The notes: generated from the letters alone by a model not told the origin. Shown: positions 24,214 through 32,993, counted from the first letter of the stretch. The stretch: 35,824 bases of DNA from an uncultured Gemmatimonadota bacterium (GCA_946478895.1 CAMLDY010000018.1:1-35824), one strand, 5' to 3'. Program-made: numbers and translations.

Positions 24214-27200
24214 ATGGTAATCTCGGATTTTGCGATCAAGCGGCCGATGATCACTGTCGTGACGATGGTGGCGCTGGTCGTCTTCGGCTTGTTTGCGCTG
24301 TGGCGTCTGCAGACGGACGAGTTTCCCGACATCCAGCAGCCGGTAGTTCTTACCTTCATTCCCTATCCGGGCGCATCGCCCGAGGGCGTGGAGCGTGAAG
24401 TCCTCAAGCCGGTCGAGGACGCCATCAAGGGAATCTCAGGCGTCGATCAGATCTTCGGCACCGCCGGCGATGGCTACGCGCAGATCGTGACGGTCTTCCT
24501 GTTCGAGAAGGATCCGCAGGTCGGTACCCAGGACATCCGCGACGCGATCTCGACGATCCGCGCGGATCTTCCGGTGGAGATGAAGGAGCCGGTGCTCCAG
24601 CGGTTCGATCCGGCGGACATACCGATCGTGTCGATCTCGCTGGCGTCGAAGACGATGACGCCGGCGCAGCTGACCCGGCTCGCGGATCCCGATATCACCA
24701 GCAAGCTACGCGGCATTGCGGGCATCGCGCAGGTGCAGCTCGTCGGCGGCGTGAAGCGTGAGATGACCATTCAGCTGAGACCCGACGCGCTGCAGGCGGC
24801 AGGCATCAGCGTCGGTCAGGTCGTCGGCGCGCTCCAGGCGCAGAATCTCGCCGCACCGGTCGGTCGCGTGAACGGCAATCTCGAAGAGCGCACCATCCGG
24901 CTGCAGGGCCGGCTCGAGGGGCCGCAGGATTTCATGAATCTCGTCGTGACCGAGCGCAACGGTCAGATCGTCCGGCTAGGCCAGGTCGCGGATGCGATCG
25001 ACGGCACCCAGGAACAGCGCTCGCTCGCGCTCTACAACGGTGTCGAAGGCGTAGGCATCGACATCGTCAAGGCGAAGGGCTACAGCACCACCGACGTCAG
25101 CGACAAGATCAGGAAGCAGGTAGAGGAGATTCAGAAGACACTGCCGCCGGGCGTGACGATGGACATCGTGCGCGACGCCGGCAAGCGCGTCTCCGATTCG
25201 GTGCACAACGTCGAGGAAGCGCTGCTCGAGGGCGCCCTGTTGACGGTGCTCGTCGTCTTCGTGTTCCTGAATTCCTGGAGATCGACGGTCATCACCGGTT
25301 TGGCACTCCCAGTGTCGGTGCTGGCGTCCTTCATCGCGGTGTGGGCGTTCGGCTTCACCCTGAACACCATGTCGCTGCTCGGCCTGTCGCTGGCGATCGG
25401 AATATTGATCGATGACGCCATCGTGGTGCGCGAGAACATCGTGCGACACATCGAGATGGGTAAGGACCACGTTACGGCATCGCACGAAGGGACCGACGAG
25501 ATCGGGCTCGCTGTCGCGGCGACGACGTTCTCGATCGTGGCGGTGTTCGTGCCGGTGGCCTTCATGTACGGAGTGGCGGGGCAGTGGTTCAAGCCGTTCG
25601 CGCTCACCATCGCGTCGTCGGTGCTCGTCTCGCTGTTCGTTTCGTTCTCGCTCGACCCGATGCTTTCGGCGTACTGGCCCGATCCACAAACCGAGGCGCA
25701 CGAGCGTCGCAATCCAGTCGCGCGCGCTCTCGAGCGGTTCAATCAGTGGTTCAATCGCATGGCCCAGCGCTACAAGCTGCTGGTCGCCTGGGCGCTCGAT
25801 CACCGGGTGGCAATGGTGCTGATTGCGATCGGATCGTTCATCGGCGCGCTGGCACTGCCCGCCGTTGGCCTCGTCGGCGCCAGCTTTTTTGGCGCTGAAG
25901 ACCAGTCCGAGGTGACGATCGCGGTGGAGACTCCGCCGGGATCGAATCTCGCCTACACCGAGATCAAGGCTGAAGAAGCAGCGCGGATCGCGCGCGAGCA
26001 CAAGGACGTCGTGAGGTTCACCTACACCACCGTCGGCGGCTCGACGGGCGACGTGAACGTCGGCAGCGTGTACGTGCGACTGTTTCCAAAGGCCGATCGC
26101 GACATCGGCGCCGAGGATTTTGGGCGACAGCTGCGGGGAGAGGTGGGAAGAATTGGTGGCGCGACGATGTCGGTATTCACCAACAATTTCGGCGGCGCGC
26201 AGAAGCAGATTCAGATCCAGCTCCGCGGCGGCACCATAAAGTCGATGACGCCGTCCGCCGAGCTTATCGCCGAGCAGGTTCGCCAGGTGAAGGGCGCGGT
26301 CGATGTCGGTCTTTCGACCAAGGGTCAGAAGCCCGAGCTCGAGGTCGATGTGAACCGCGGACTCGCCGGAACCCTCGGCGTGACCGTCGCGCAGGTCGCG
26401 CAGTCACTGCGGCCCGCTTTCGCCGGAATCAAGGCCGGCGATTGGGTCGACCCGAGCGACGAGATGCGCGAGGTCAATGTGCGTCTGGCGCCCGAAGCCA
26501 GGCAGCGCGCGGCAGATCTCGAGCAGCTGCCGATCGTGGTCACTGGACCTGATGGAATGCCGCGGACTCTGCCGCTCGGGCAGATCGCGACGATCACTCA
26601 ATCGCTGGGGCCGGCGCAGATCAGTCACCTCGATGCAGATCCCGTAGTGACCGTCGAAGCCAACACGTCGGGCCGGCCGCTTACGGAAGTGATGAAGGAC
26701 ATCAACGCGAAGATTGCCAAGATCACGCTGCCGGCGGGTGTGCGAATCACCCAGGGTGGCGAAGTCGACAGTCAGAACGAGGTGTTCGGCAGAATCTTCT
26801 CCGCGCTCGGCATCGCGGTGATGCTGATGTACCTCATTCTCGTCATGCAGTTCGGATCGTTCCTCGAGCCGCTGGCGATCATGGTATCGCTGCCGCTGTC
26901 GCTCATTGGAGTGATGCTGGCGCTGATGTTCACCAACACCACCATCAACATCATGAGCCTCATCGGCGTGATCCTGTTGATGGGTATCGTCGCCAAGAAC
27001 GCGATCCTGCTGATCGACTTCGCGAAGTGGGCGCGCGAGAAGGAAGGACTGCCGCGGCGCGAAGCGCTGATTCAGGCGGGCGCGATCCGCTTGCGTCCGA
27101 TCATGATGACGACGCTGGCGCTGATCGCGGGCATGATCCCGGTCGCGCTCGGCGTCGGCGAAGGCGCCGAATTCCGCGCGCCGCTCGGCCGGGCGGTGAT

Positions 27201-27387
27201 CGGCGGCGTGATCACGTCAACGTTGCTGACGCTGGTGGTGATCCCGACCTTTTACGAGATCCTCGACGAGTGGCGCGAGTGGGTACTCAGCAAGTTCGGC
27301 GTTTACAAGCGCCGCACCGCGGAACACCCGATCCCGCACGCCGCGCGCAGCATCGCGGCGCACGAGGCGGCGGGGGAGCTGTCGTAG
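24214..27387 (+). CDS. RND multidrug efflux pump (AcrB/HAE1-like)
   Basis: 1057 residues from ATG 24214, which follows GGGGGAG by about 8 nt; an in-frame GTG at 24187 lies inside the adaptor gene. Twelve membrane helices are arranged as two repeats. N-terminal ISDFAIKRPMITVVTMVALV and porter segments such as PDIQQPVVLTFIPYPGASPEGVE are typical. Proton-relay residues are conserved: D400-D401 in GILIDDAIVV (helix 4) and K928 in GIVAKNAILLIDFA (helix 10). The second half contains LPLSLIGVMLALMFTNTTINIMS and a final TLVVIPTFYEILDEW. It should export drugs, dyes or lipophilic compounds by proton antiport, with the two preceding proteins. The pattern is of hydrophobic-substrate pumps, not CusA-type metal pumps. 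Confidence 0.95.
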   Translation: MVISDFAIKRPMITVVTMVALVVFGLFALWRLQTDEFPDIQQPVVLTFIPYPGASPEGVEREVLKPVEDAIKGISGVDQIFGTAGDGYAQIVTVFLFEKDPQVGTQDIRDAISTIRADLPVEMKEPVLQRFDPADIPIVSISLASKTMTPAQLTRLADPDITSKLRGIAGIAQVQLVGGVKREMTIQLRPDALQAAGISVGQVVGALQAQNLAAPVGRVNGNLEERTIRLQGRLEGPQDFMNLVVTERNGQIVRLGQVADAIDGTQEQRSLALYNGVEGVGIDIVKAKGYSTTDVSDKIRKQVEEIQKTLPPGVTMDIVRDAGKRVSDSVHNVEEALLEGALLTVLVVFVFLNSWRSTVITGLALPVSVLASFIAVWAFGFTLNTMSLLGLSLAIGILIDDAIVVRENIVRHIEMGKDHVTASHEGTDEIGLAVAATTFSIVAVFVPVAFMYGVAGQWFKPFALTIASSVLVSLFVSFSLDPMLSAYWPDPQTEAHERRNPVARALERFNQWFNRMAQRYKLLVAWALDHRVAMVLIAIGSFIGALALPAVGLVGASFFGAEDQSEVTIAVETPPGSNLAYTEIKAEEAARIAREHKDVVRFTYTTVGGSTGDVNVGSVYVRLFPKADRDIGAEDFGRQLRGEVGRIGGATMSVFTNNFGGAQKQIQIQLRGGTIKSMTPSAELIAEQVRQVKGAVDVGLSTKGQKPELEVDVNRGLAGTLGVTVAQVAQSLRPAFAGIKAGDWVDPSDEMREVNVRLAPEARQRAADLEQLPIVVTGPDGMPRTLPLGQIATITQSLGPAQISHLDADPVVTVEANTSGRPLTEVMKDINAKIAKITLPAGVRITQGGEVDSQNEVFGRIFSALGIAVMLMYLILVMQFGSFLEPLAIMVSLPLSLIGVMLALMFTNTTINIMSLIGVILLMGIVAKNAILLIDFAKWAREKEGLPRREALIQAGAIRLRPIMMTTLALIAGMIPVALGVGEGAEFRAPLGRAVIGGVITSTLLTLVVIPTFYEILDEWREWVLSKFGVYKRRTAEHPIPHAARSIAAHEAAGELS

Positions 27388-27406
27388 AAGGCACGGTCAG
27401 CTTGCG

Positions 27407-27523
27407 CAGTTGCCTTTGGAGTGAGTGGCGCAGTGCAACGTCCCACGGTTGTAACCTCTCACCACGCGCCTGCACAACTGACGCCTCCCGCCCGTTCCGT
27501 TTCAGTCCCGCGCTGACGCCTCC
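27407..27523. repeat. Nested inverted repeat and 11-nt direct repeat between convergent genes
   Basis: The 141-nt gap 27388-27528 holds CAGTTG (27407-27412) facing CAACTG (27475-27480), with an inner CAAC/GTTG pair around 27441. It also holds a direct repeat CTGACGCCTCC (27478-27488 and 27513-27523). No gene is visible. It may terminate both converging transcripts. Confidence 0.35.
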
Positions 27524-27528
27524 AGCGA

Positions 27529-27801
27529 TCAGTACTCCGCGAAATCGTTGTCCGGGTAACAGAACAGCCAACGCTCCCCGGGCTCCGCGGACGCGATGAC
27601 GGGGTGTCCGGTGGCGTGCGCGTGTTTGGTGGCGTGACGGTTGGGAGAGTCGTCGCAGCACCGCGTCCCGCCGCACTCCTGACACGTGCGCAGATGCACC
27701 CAGCGCGCGCCGATCTTGATGCAGTCCTCGCAGACGCGCTCCCTGGGCTGCTTGACGGAAGTGATTGCCGCGATGTGCTTGCAGGGTCCGGTGCTGGCCA
27801 T
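27529..27801 (-). CDS. UBP-type zinc-finger protein
   Basis: 90 residues made almost entirely of one zf-UBP domain. Potential zinc ligands are C7/H9, C24-x2-C27, C40-x2-C43, C48-C49, H56, H60 and H66. The consensus VHLRTCQECGGTRCCDDSPN, then HAxxHxxxxGHPVIASAEPGE and LFCYPD, is clear. In eukaryotes the fold binds the free C-terminus of ubiquitin. In bacteria, which mostly lack ubiquitin, its ligand is unknown; other free C-terminal Gly-Gly tails are a possibility. It is the last gene of a six-gene minus-strand block, starting 11 nt after the winged-helix gene stop. Confidence 0.9.
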   Translation of the reverse strand: MASTGPCKHIAAITSVKQPRERVCEDCIKIGARWVHLRTCQECGGTRCCDDSPNRHATKHAHATGHPVIASAEPGERWLFCYPDNDFAEY

Positions 27802-27812
27802 TTCTCCCTCGA

Positions 27813-28901
27813 TTAAGCGCGCTTCAGAACAATATCATACGGGCAGTCCGAGAAGGCGGCGAGCCTTTCGACCTCGCGCGCGATTCCATCCCGCTCCTTT
27901 GCGCCGAGCGCGATGTAGAGCTTGACGGTGATCGTCCCGGACTTCGGCTTGACCGTCCGCGTCCATTCGCCGACTGCCTGGCCATCGATGGTCACCAGAT
28001 TCATCGACGGAAACCCAACCCGCTCGAGATCCCGTGCTGCCGAGAGTCGGCCGTGCATTGCGCTGCGATCGCGCAGGCCGATGAAGTACTCGTCGTACGT
28101 CGGGAGCAGACGCACGAGCGGTGATTTCAACCGAGGCGCGCGTGCTTGCGGAAACCAGTATCTGGTCTTGCCGACCACTGCCGTGTCGAGCGAGGATTCG
28201 GCGGACCGAGCCGCGCGGACGGCGTCGCCCTTGGTCAGTCCCGACCACCACGCGAAATCAGCTTCGGTTGCCGGCCCTCGAGTGGTGAAGTACCGGCGAG
28301 CTAGCTCGTGCATTGCCGCGTCACGCTCCATCGGCCGGGATGGGCGCGCTCGCTCGTCGAGCAACGCATAGGTGAATTGCTTCCCACGCCTGGCGCCGCT
28401 GCAAATCAGAGCGTCGAGCTCGGCGTGCATCACGATGCGCGCGAGCCTTTGCGTACCGTCGACGCGAACTCCGGCTTTCACCAGCTCGGCCGCGAGCTCG
28501 GCGCGGGTAAGGTGCTGGCCGTTCCTCAACGCGCGAGTCAGTACGACGCGACTTCGTCGCAGCACCTTCGCGTCGATTCCGAGCGTTCGATCGTAGTGAG
28601 CCAACACCATGCGGATGCGCGGAGCCGTGAGAGCGAGCATCCACCGGATGTCTTCAGGCGCCACGAAATGCCAGGTCGGGCGGAGAACATGGGTGCGCAG
28701 GATCGCCCCGGCGCTCAGCTCGGCCTCTACATCCGCCTCCGCGACTCCACGAGCGCGCTGCGCCAGTCCCCATTTGCCACCGAAGTAATCCTGCGCCTGA
28801 ACCGCGCCAAGGCTTGCTACGACTTCGCTCGCTTTGCCGGTCGCCGGTCTGACCAGGCCCTGATTGACGAGTCGCCGCGCGCAGACGTCGAGTGCCTTCA
28901 C
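27813..28901 (-). CDS. Winged-helix DNA-binding protein (HTH_42 / AlkZ-YcaQ-related)
   Basis: About 362 residues from a GTG at 28901. A longer frame to 28958 overlaps the EamA gene and is less likely. Landmarks of the HTH_42 family are GAVQAQDYFGGKWGLAQRARG, ILRTHVLRPTWHFVAPEDIRWML, then HAELDALICSGARRGKQFTYALLDERA, EADFAWWSGLTKGDAVRA and LLPTYDEYFIGLRDRS. Some relatives are DNA glycosylases that unhook interstrand crosslinks or excise alkylated bases, with a catalytic QxQ or QxD motif. Here the VQAQD stretch (near residue 35) holds Q-x-Q-D. It is therefore a plausible DNA-repair glycosylase, but most members of this branch are uncharacterised. Confidence 0.82.
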   Translation of the reverse strand: MKALDVCARRLVNQGLVRPATGKASEVVASLGAVQAQDYFGGKWGLAQRARGVAEADVEAELSAGAILRTHVLRPTWHFVAPEDIRWMLALTAPRIRMVLAHYDRTLGIDAKVLRRSRVVLTRALRNGQHLTRAELAAELVKAGVRVDGTQRLARIVMHAELDALICSGARRGKQFTYALLDERARPSRPMERDAAMHELARRYFTTRGPATEADFAWWSGLTKGDAVRAARSAESSLDTAVVGKTRYWFPQARAPRLKSPLVRLLPTYDEYFIGLRDRSAMHGRLSAARDLERVGFPSMNLVTIDGQAVGEWTRTVKPKSGTITVKLYIALGAKERDGIAREVERLAAFSDCPYDIVLKRA

Positions 28902-28908
28902 CCGGGCT

Positions 28909-29832
28909 TCAGGCACTGCGGGCGCTCGCGGTCCGAGCGATCGTGATGAGCGCGACACCGGCGATCACAATGGCAGCAGCGACCGCGGTCCTCGCCGACA
29001 GTTTTTCGCCGGCGATTGCCCAGCCGAGCAACACTGCGACGATCGGGTTCACGTACGCGTAAGTGCCGAGGTGCGCCGGCGAGACTTTGTCGAGCAGCCA
29101 GATGTAGGAAGTGAATCCGATCAGCGATCCGAAAGTGATCAGGTAAGCGAGTCCGATCACCGAAGCGTGGGAGACGCCGTGCAGGTCGAGGCGGCTCAGC
29201 TCACCGGAGAGCGTTCCGACGATGAGCATCAAGACGCCCCCTCCCAGCATCTCCATACCGGTTGTGAGCAAACCTGAAGCGGGAAGCTCCGCGTCGCGCG
29301 ACCAGAACGACCCAATCGCCCACGAGAGCGAGCCGAGAATCAGCACCAGCGTGCCCAGCGGACTCGCATCTTCGTGTCCGCCCAACTCGGATGGTCCGAC
29401 GAGGACGACAATTCCGATGAAACCCAGCACGAGCCCGACCAGGATCGCCCCGCTCGGACGTTGGCGCGGCGGCCGTACCCACTCGATGATCACGAGCCAG
29501 AACGGGAGAATGGAAACGAGGAGGGCCGTGAGTCCGGACGGCATGAACTGCTCTGCCCACACGACCGCGCCGTTGCCGCCAAGCAAAAGGAACCCGCCGG
29601 CGATGACGGCGTTCTTCCAGTTGATTCGGGTGGGTATCGCCGCGCCGCGCGAGCGCGCCCAGACATACAGCAGCGCGCCCGAGATGACGAAGCGCGTCCC
29701 GCCCATGAGGAATGGCGGAATCGTCTCGACGGCGTAGCGAATGGCGAGGTAGGTCGAGCCCCAGATCAGATAGATAGAGGCGAACGCAGCCGCGATCTGC
29801 GCGCGTGAAGCGTGGGCCCTTGTGCCGTTCAC
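28909..29832 (-). CDS. EamA/DMT-family transporter
   Basis: 307 residues with ten hydrophobic helices in two EamA repeats. Family markers are AAFASIYLIWGSTYLAIRYAVETIPPF in helix 1-2, GGTRFVISGALLYVWAR, then GGNGAVVWAEQFMPSGLTALLVS and the second-repeat GSLSWAIGSFWSRDAELPAS, ending VNPIVAVLLGWAIAGEKLSARTAVAAAIVIAGVALI. YedA-type transporters export amino acids or other metabolites; substrate is unknown. The GTG start (29832) overlaps the arfB stop by 4 nt, so it is translationally coupled to it. Confidence 0.92.
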   Translation of the reverse strand: MNGTRAHASRAQIAAAFASIYLIWGSTYLAIRYAVETIPPFLMGGTRFVISGALLYVWARSRGAAIPTRINWKNAVIAGGFLLLGGNGAVVWAEQFMPSGLTALLVSILPFWLVIIEWVRPPRQRPSGAILVGLVLGFIGIVVLVGPSELGGHEDASPLGTLVLILGSLSWAIGSFWSRDAELPASGLLTTGMEMLGGGVLMLIVGTLSGELSRLDLHGVSHASVIGLAYLITFGSLIGFTSYIWLLDKVSPAHLGTYAYVNPIVAVLLGWAIAGEKLSARTAVAAAIVIAGVALITIARTASARSA

Positions 29833-30281
29833 TCGAAGGTCCTGGTCCGTCGCTCGTCCTTCTTCCGGGAGTGCCGCTTCTTGGAGTCGAGTCTCGCTTC
29901 CTTCGCGGCGCGGGTTGGTTTGGTGGGTTTCCGCTTGCGCTGCACGACCAGAGCGCGCCTCACAACCTCGGCGAGGCGCTCTTCGGCGATCTCCCGATTT
30001 CGGGATTGGCTGCGCATGTCGCTGGCGACGACGCGAATGCTGCCGTCGGCGTTGAGCCTGGAGTCGAGCCGCGCCAGAAGCAGCGCACGCTGCGCCTCGG
30101 TGACCGCCCCCGAAGTGCGGACGTTCCAGAAGATCTCCACCCGCGACGAGGTCTTGTTGACATGCTGGCCGCCCGCGCCCGACGAGCGCGAAACGCGAAC
30201 GTCGAGTTCGGCGCGCGGAATCGACAGCGCTCCATTGACCGCGAGAACGTTCCGGGATGCGGTCAACGACGAACGGGTCAT
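29829..30281 (-). CDS. arfB: ArfB-like peptidyl-tRNA hydrolase (ribosome rescue)
   Basis: 150 residues. The release-factor catalytic loop GGQ lies at 37-39 within SRSSGAGGQHVNKTSSRVE, and the domain continues through FWNV and TEAQRALLLARLDSRL to AEERLAEVVRRAL. The last 35 residues are a basic tail (KPTKPTRAAKEARLDSKKRH), the part that enters the empty mRNA channel of stalled ribosomes in ArfB/YaeJ. A full class-I release factor would be over twice as long and would carry codon-recognition domains, so this assignment is secure. It starts 1 nt after the ABC-2 permease stop. Confidence 0.93.
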   Translation of the reverse strand: MTRSSLTASRNVLAVNGALSIPRAELDVRVSRSSGAGGQHVNKTSSRVEIFWNVRTSGAVTEAQRALLLARLDSRLNADGSIRVVASDMRSQSRNREIAEERLAEVVRRALVVQRKRKPTKPTRAAKEARLDSKKRHSRKKDERRTRTFE

Positions 30282-30282
30282 C

Positions 30283-31359
30283 CTACCGCCAGCGAAACAG
30301 CTTCAGAGCCGCGAAGAATGTCACCACGCCCCAGGCGAGGGTGATCAGCAGCTCCGGCGAAATCGCGGCGAAGGACGCGCCCTCGAGCATGTTCGCGCGC
30401 AAAGCGTCGTTCACCGCGGTGAGTGGCAGCAGCTTGATGAAAGGCTGCACCGCGGCGGGGAAATTCTCCGACGAAAAGAAAACGCCGGAAAAGATCCACA
30501 TCGGGAGCATGATGAAATTGGCAATGCCCGACACCGCTTCTGTCGTACGCGCGCGCGAAGCCGTCAGCAGTCCAAGTCCACCGAAGGAGACGGCACCGAC
30601 CAGACAGATGATAAACAGAGTCACCAGCGACCCGCGAAACGGTACGCCGAACGCCAGATACCCGAAGCCGAGCAGGGTCACGACTTCCAGAATCAGGAAC
30701 ACCAGCCGCGACGCGAGGAATGAGAACAGGTACTCGACCCGCGACATCGGCGTCGCCATCAGGCGCTTGAGCAGCTTCTTGCTGCGCGCAGTCACGATCG
30801 CGAAGGCCAGCCCCCAGATGCTCGATCCCATCAGGTTCATGCCGAGCAGGCCGGGAATCAGAAAGTCGATGTAGCGCGAGCCCTTCTCGGTGATGTAAGT
30901 GTCGGTCGCGCGCACGGGATCGACCTGGCCGGCGCCGCGCTGCACCGCGCGATCGACTTCCACGCGCGCACTAACGGCGTCGCTGCGCTGGCGATCGTAG
31001 ACGTATCGCACGCTGTCACTCGTGGTCCCGGGTCTGACGAGGAGCGCGACTTTTCCGGTGCGCAAAGCGCGAGCGCCGGCGCTGTCGTCGAATGATCGTA
31101 CGACCAGCGCGCTGTCCTTCTTCAGCGCTTCGGTCAGTGCCACGCGGGCCGACGAGTCGCCGACGACTCCGATCTGGATCCGATCCGGGCCGCGCTGCCG
31201 GAAGGCGATGCCCAGCCCGGCTGCGAGGAGCACCGGGAAAATGAAGGTCCAGAACACGGCTTCGGGCTCGCGGATGAACTCACGGAACCGCACCAGGGTG
31301 AGCTGCACCAGCGAGCTATTTTTGAAGCCGCGCCGACTCAGCGGCCGCGGATCACTCAT
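30283..31359 (-). CDS. ABC-2-type transporter permease
   Basis: 358 residues. A first membrane helix (about 33-50, EAVFWTFIFPVLLAAGLGIAF) is followed by an external domain of about 140 residues (IQIGVVGDSSARVALTEALKKDSALVV and so on). Then come five helices from about 165 to 355: FLIPGLLGMNLMGSSIWGLAFAI, ASRLVFLILEVVTLLGFGYLAF, LFIICLVGAVSFGGLGLL, IANFIMLPMWIFSGVFFS and LLITLAWGVVTFFAAL. This is the usual ABC-2 (NatB/DrrB-like) arrangement. It should form the membrane part of an exporter with the ATPase whose gene overlaps its start by 8 nt. Substrate is unknown. Confidence 0.9.
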   Translation of the reverse strand: MSDPRPLSRRGFKNSSLVQLTLVRFREFIREPEAVFWTFIFPVLLAAGLGIAFRQRGPDRIQIGVVGDSSARVALTEALKKDSALVVRSFDDSAGARALRTGKVALLVRPGTTSDSVRYVYDRQRSDAVSARVEVDRAVQRGAGQVDPVRATDTYITEKGSRYIDFLIPGLLGMNLMGSSIWGLAFAIVTARSKKLLKRLMATPMSRVEYLFSFLASRLVFLILEVVTLLGFGYLAFGVPFRGSLVTLFIICLVGAVSFGGLGLLTASRARTTEAVSGIANFIMLPMWIFSGVFFSSENFPAAVQPFIKLLPLTAVNDALRANMLEGASFAAISPELLITLAWGVVTFFAALKLFRWR

Positions 31360-32134
31360 CGCGCAACGTTCTCCCTGTCAGCGAGACGAACACATCTTCC
31401 AGCGTCGCTGTCGTCTTCCGCGGCTCCGGCGGCGGTAGATGTGAGACGTCGAGCGCGTCGATCAATTCGCGCGGCGATCCCAGCGCGATGACGTGCCCGT
31501 GATCGACGATCGCGACCCGGTCGCAGAGGCGCTCCGCTTCTTCCATGTAGTGGGTTGTGAGCAGGATCGTCCGACCCTCGGACTGGAATTGCGAGATCAG
31601 ATCCCAGAGCTGCCGCCGCGATTGGGGATCCAGGCCGGTCGTCGGCTCGTCGAGAAAAAGAAGCTGGGGATTCCCGACGAGCGCGCACGCGACGGCCAGT
31701 CGCTGTTTCTGACCCCCCGACAACGCGCCGACCCGCGCGTTGCGCTTTTCGCCGAGCTCCACCTTGTCGATCACCTCCCCCACATCGCGGGCATCGCGAT
31801 AGAAGCTCTGAAAAAGCGTGAGCGTTTCATCGACGGTGAGCTTGTCGGATAGCTGGGTGTCCTGGAGCTGGATGCCGAGGAGCTCCTTGAGCTCATTCGC
31901 GTCAGATTCCCAGCGACGGCCGAGGACCTCCACGCTTCCTGAGTCGGCGCTAAGGAGTCCCTCGCAGATCTCGATGGTGGTGGTCTTACCCGCCCCATTG
32001 GGACCGAGCAGGCCGAAGCATTCGCCGGATTCGACTTGCAGATCGAGCCCGTCAACCGCGACAACGTCGGCGTAGGACTTCCGGAGCCCCTGAACCCTCA
32101 GCGCCGCGCCGGCTTTATCAGCAGATGTCACCAT
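31352..32134 (-). CDS. ABC-2-type transporter ATP-binding protein
   Basis: 260 residues from ATG 32134. The open frame continues to 32455, but that part crosses the divergent gene's leader. Walker A GPNGAGKTT (44-52), Q-loop GIQLQDTQL, signature LSGGQKQR (138-145), Walker B LLFLDEPTTGLD (D162, E163) and switch His in LLTTHYMEEAERL are complete. The C-terminal TATLEDVFVSLTGR is typical of DrrA/CcmA-like exporters of the ABC-2 class. It is the first gene of the minus-strand block that also holds the permease, arfB, EamA, winged-helix and UBP finger genes. No Shine-Dalgarno is obvious before the ATG. Confidence 0.93.
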   Translation of the reverse strand: MVTSADKAGAALRVQGLRKSYADVVAVDGLDLQVESGECFGLLGPNGAGKTTTIEICEGLLSADSGSVEVLGRRWESDANELKELLGIQLQDTQLSDKLTVDETLTLFQSFYRDARDVGEVIDKVELGEKRNARVGALSGGQKQRLAVACALVGNPQLLFLDEPTTGLDPQSRRQLWDLISQFQSEGRTILLTTHYMEEAERLCDRVAIVDHGHVIALGSPRELIDALDVSHLPPPEPRKTTATLEDVFVSLTGRTLRDE

Positions 32135-32189
32135 TGGACCACAGTGAATGTCCCGGCCAGAGGTCAGTATCGCGTCCCCGGCTTTATGA

Positions 32190-32217
32190 AACCGGGTGTA
32201 ACCCGTTCGCGTAAAAT
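32190..32217 (+). promoter_or_regulatory. Palindrome and -10 element upstream of the outer-membrane barrel pair
   Basis: AACCGGGTGTAACCCGTT (32190-32207) is a near-perfect palindrome (one bulge). TAAAAT (32212-32217) follows at -10 position, but no good -35 exists. The palindrome occupies the -35 region, as an activator site would. This is in the 151-nt divergent gap 32135-32285. Confidence 0.4.
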
Positions 32218-32223
32218 GATATG

Positions 32224-32259
32224 GCGTCGGCTGAGTACGGGCACAGTCTCTGCCGACGC
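32224..32259 (+). promoter_or_regulatory. 5' leader stem-loop
   Basis: GCGTCGGC (32224-32231) and GCCGACGC (32252-32259) form a perfect 8-bp stem with a 20-nt loop. With the -10 at 32212-32217 it would start at the first nucleotides of the mRNA and could shield the 5' end from decay. GGGAG and the ATG at 32286 lie after it. Confidence 0.45.
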
Positions 32260-32285
32260 TGAGTGGAAAACCCGCGGGAGAACTT

Positions 32286-32993
32286 ATGCTGTCCAGGGCC
32301 GTGTTTGTACTGTGCACTGCTTCCATTCTGGCGTCGGCACCGGTTGCCGATGCACAAATAGTCCCCAGCGGCGGCCCGTTCGCCTCGCGGTGGACGCTCG
32401 GCGGCGACTTCGCGATCTCGCAGCCGAAGGGCGCCTTCGCCGAAAACGTGCCCACCGGCTACGGGTTCGATTTCGTCGGTTTGATGAAGCTCGACTCCAA
32501 GGGCTGGTTCAGCCTCCGCGCCGATGGTGGGAGCATCCGGTACGGGCACGAGCACATTCCGCTCGGATTCTTCAATGGCATCGAGCTCAATCTCGACACC
32601 AACAACACCATCGGTTTCGGCACTCTCGGTGTGCAGCTGCAGTTTCCCGACGGCGCGATCAGACCGTATGGCAGCGCGTCGTACGGCGCCGTTTATCTGC
32701 AAACTGAATCCTGCGTCTCCGATCCCGACGGGCTGGTCCAGCAGGAATGCCGGACGAACCACGGTGACTGGACGAGCGCCGGCGTCTTCGGCGGCGGCTT
32801 GTTGATTCCGTTCGGCAGATCGTTCTTCGCGCTCAACCTCGGGGCTCAGTACCACTACGGCGGGACCGGGACGTACCTCCGCCGCGGCGACATCATCGAC
32901 AATCCCGATGGATCCGTCACGCTCAATATCAGGGAGAGCAAGACGGATCTCGTGCTGTGGCAGATCGGCTTTACCTACAACATTCCCAGATAG
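32286..32993 (+). CDS. Outer-membrane beta-barrel protein (small, porin/OmpW-like fold)
   Basis: 235 residues. The signal peptide is about 1-23 (FVLCTASILASAPVADAQ), and GGGAG sits 5 nt before the ATG. The mature protein alternates short amphipathic strands: FASRWTLGGDFAISQPKGAF, GYGFDFVGLMKLDSKGWFSLRAD, NTIGFGTLGVQLQFPDGAIRPYGSASYGAVYL, SAGVFGGGLLIPFGRSFFALNLGAQYHYGG. It ends in VLWQIGFTYNIPR. This is the outer-membrane protein beta-barrel pattern (8-10 strands). Two Cys in a loop (about 140-155) could form a disulfide. It stands 15 nt before the next, larger barrel gene, so they are co-transcribed. Confidence 0.8.
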   Translation: MLSRAVFVLCTASILASAPVADAQIVPSGGPFASRWTLGGDFAISQPKGAFAENVPTGYGFDFVGLMKLDSKGWFSLRADGGSIRYGHEHIPLGFFNGIELNLDTNNTIGFGTLGVQLQFPDGAIRPYGSASYGAVYLQTESCVSDPDGLVQQECRTNHGDWTSAGVFGGGLLIPFGRSFFALNLGAQYHYGGTGTYLRRGDIIDNPDGSVTLNIRESKTDLVLWQIGFTYNIPR

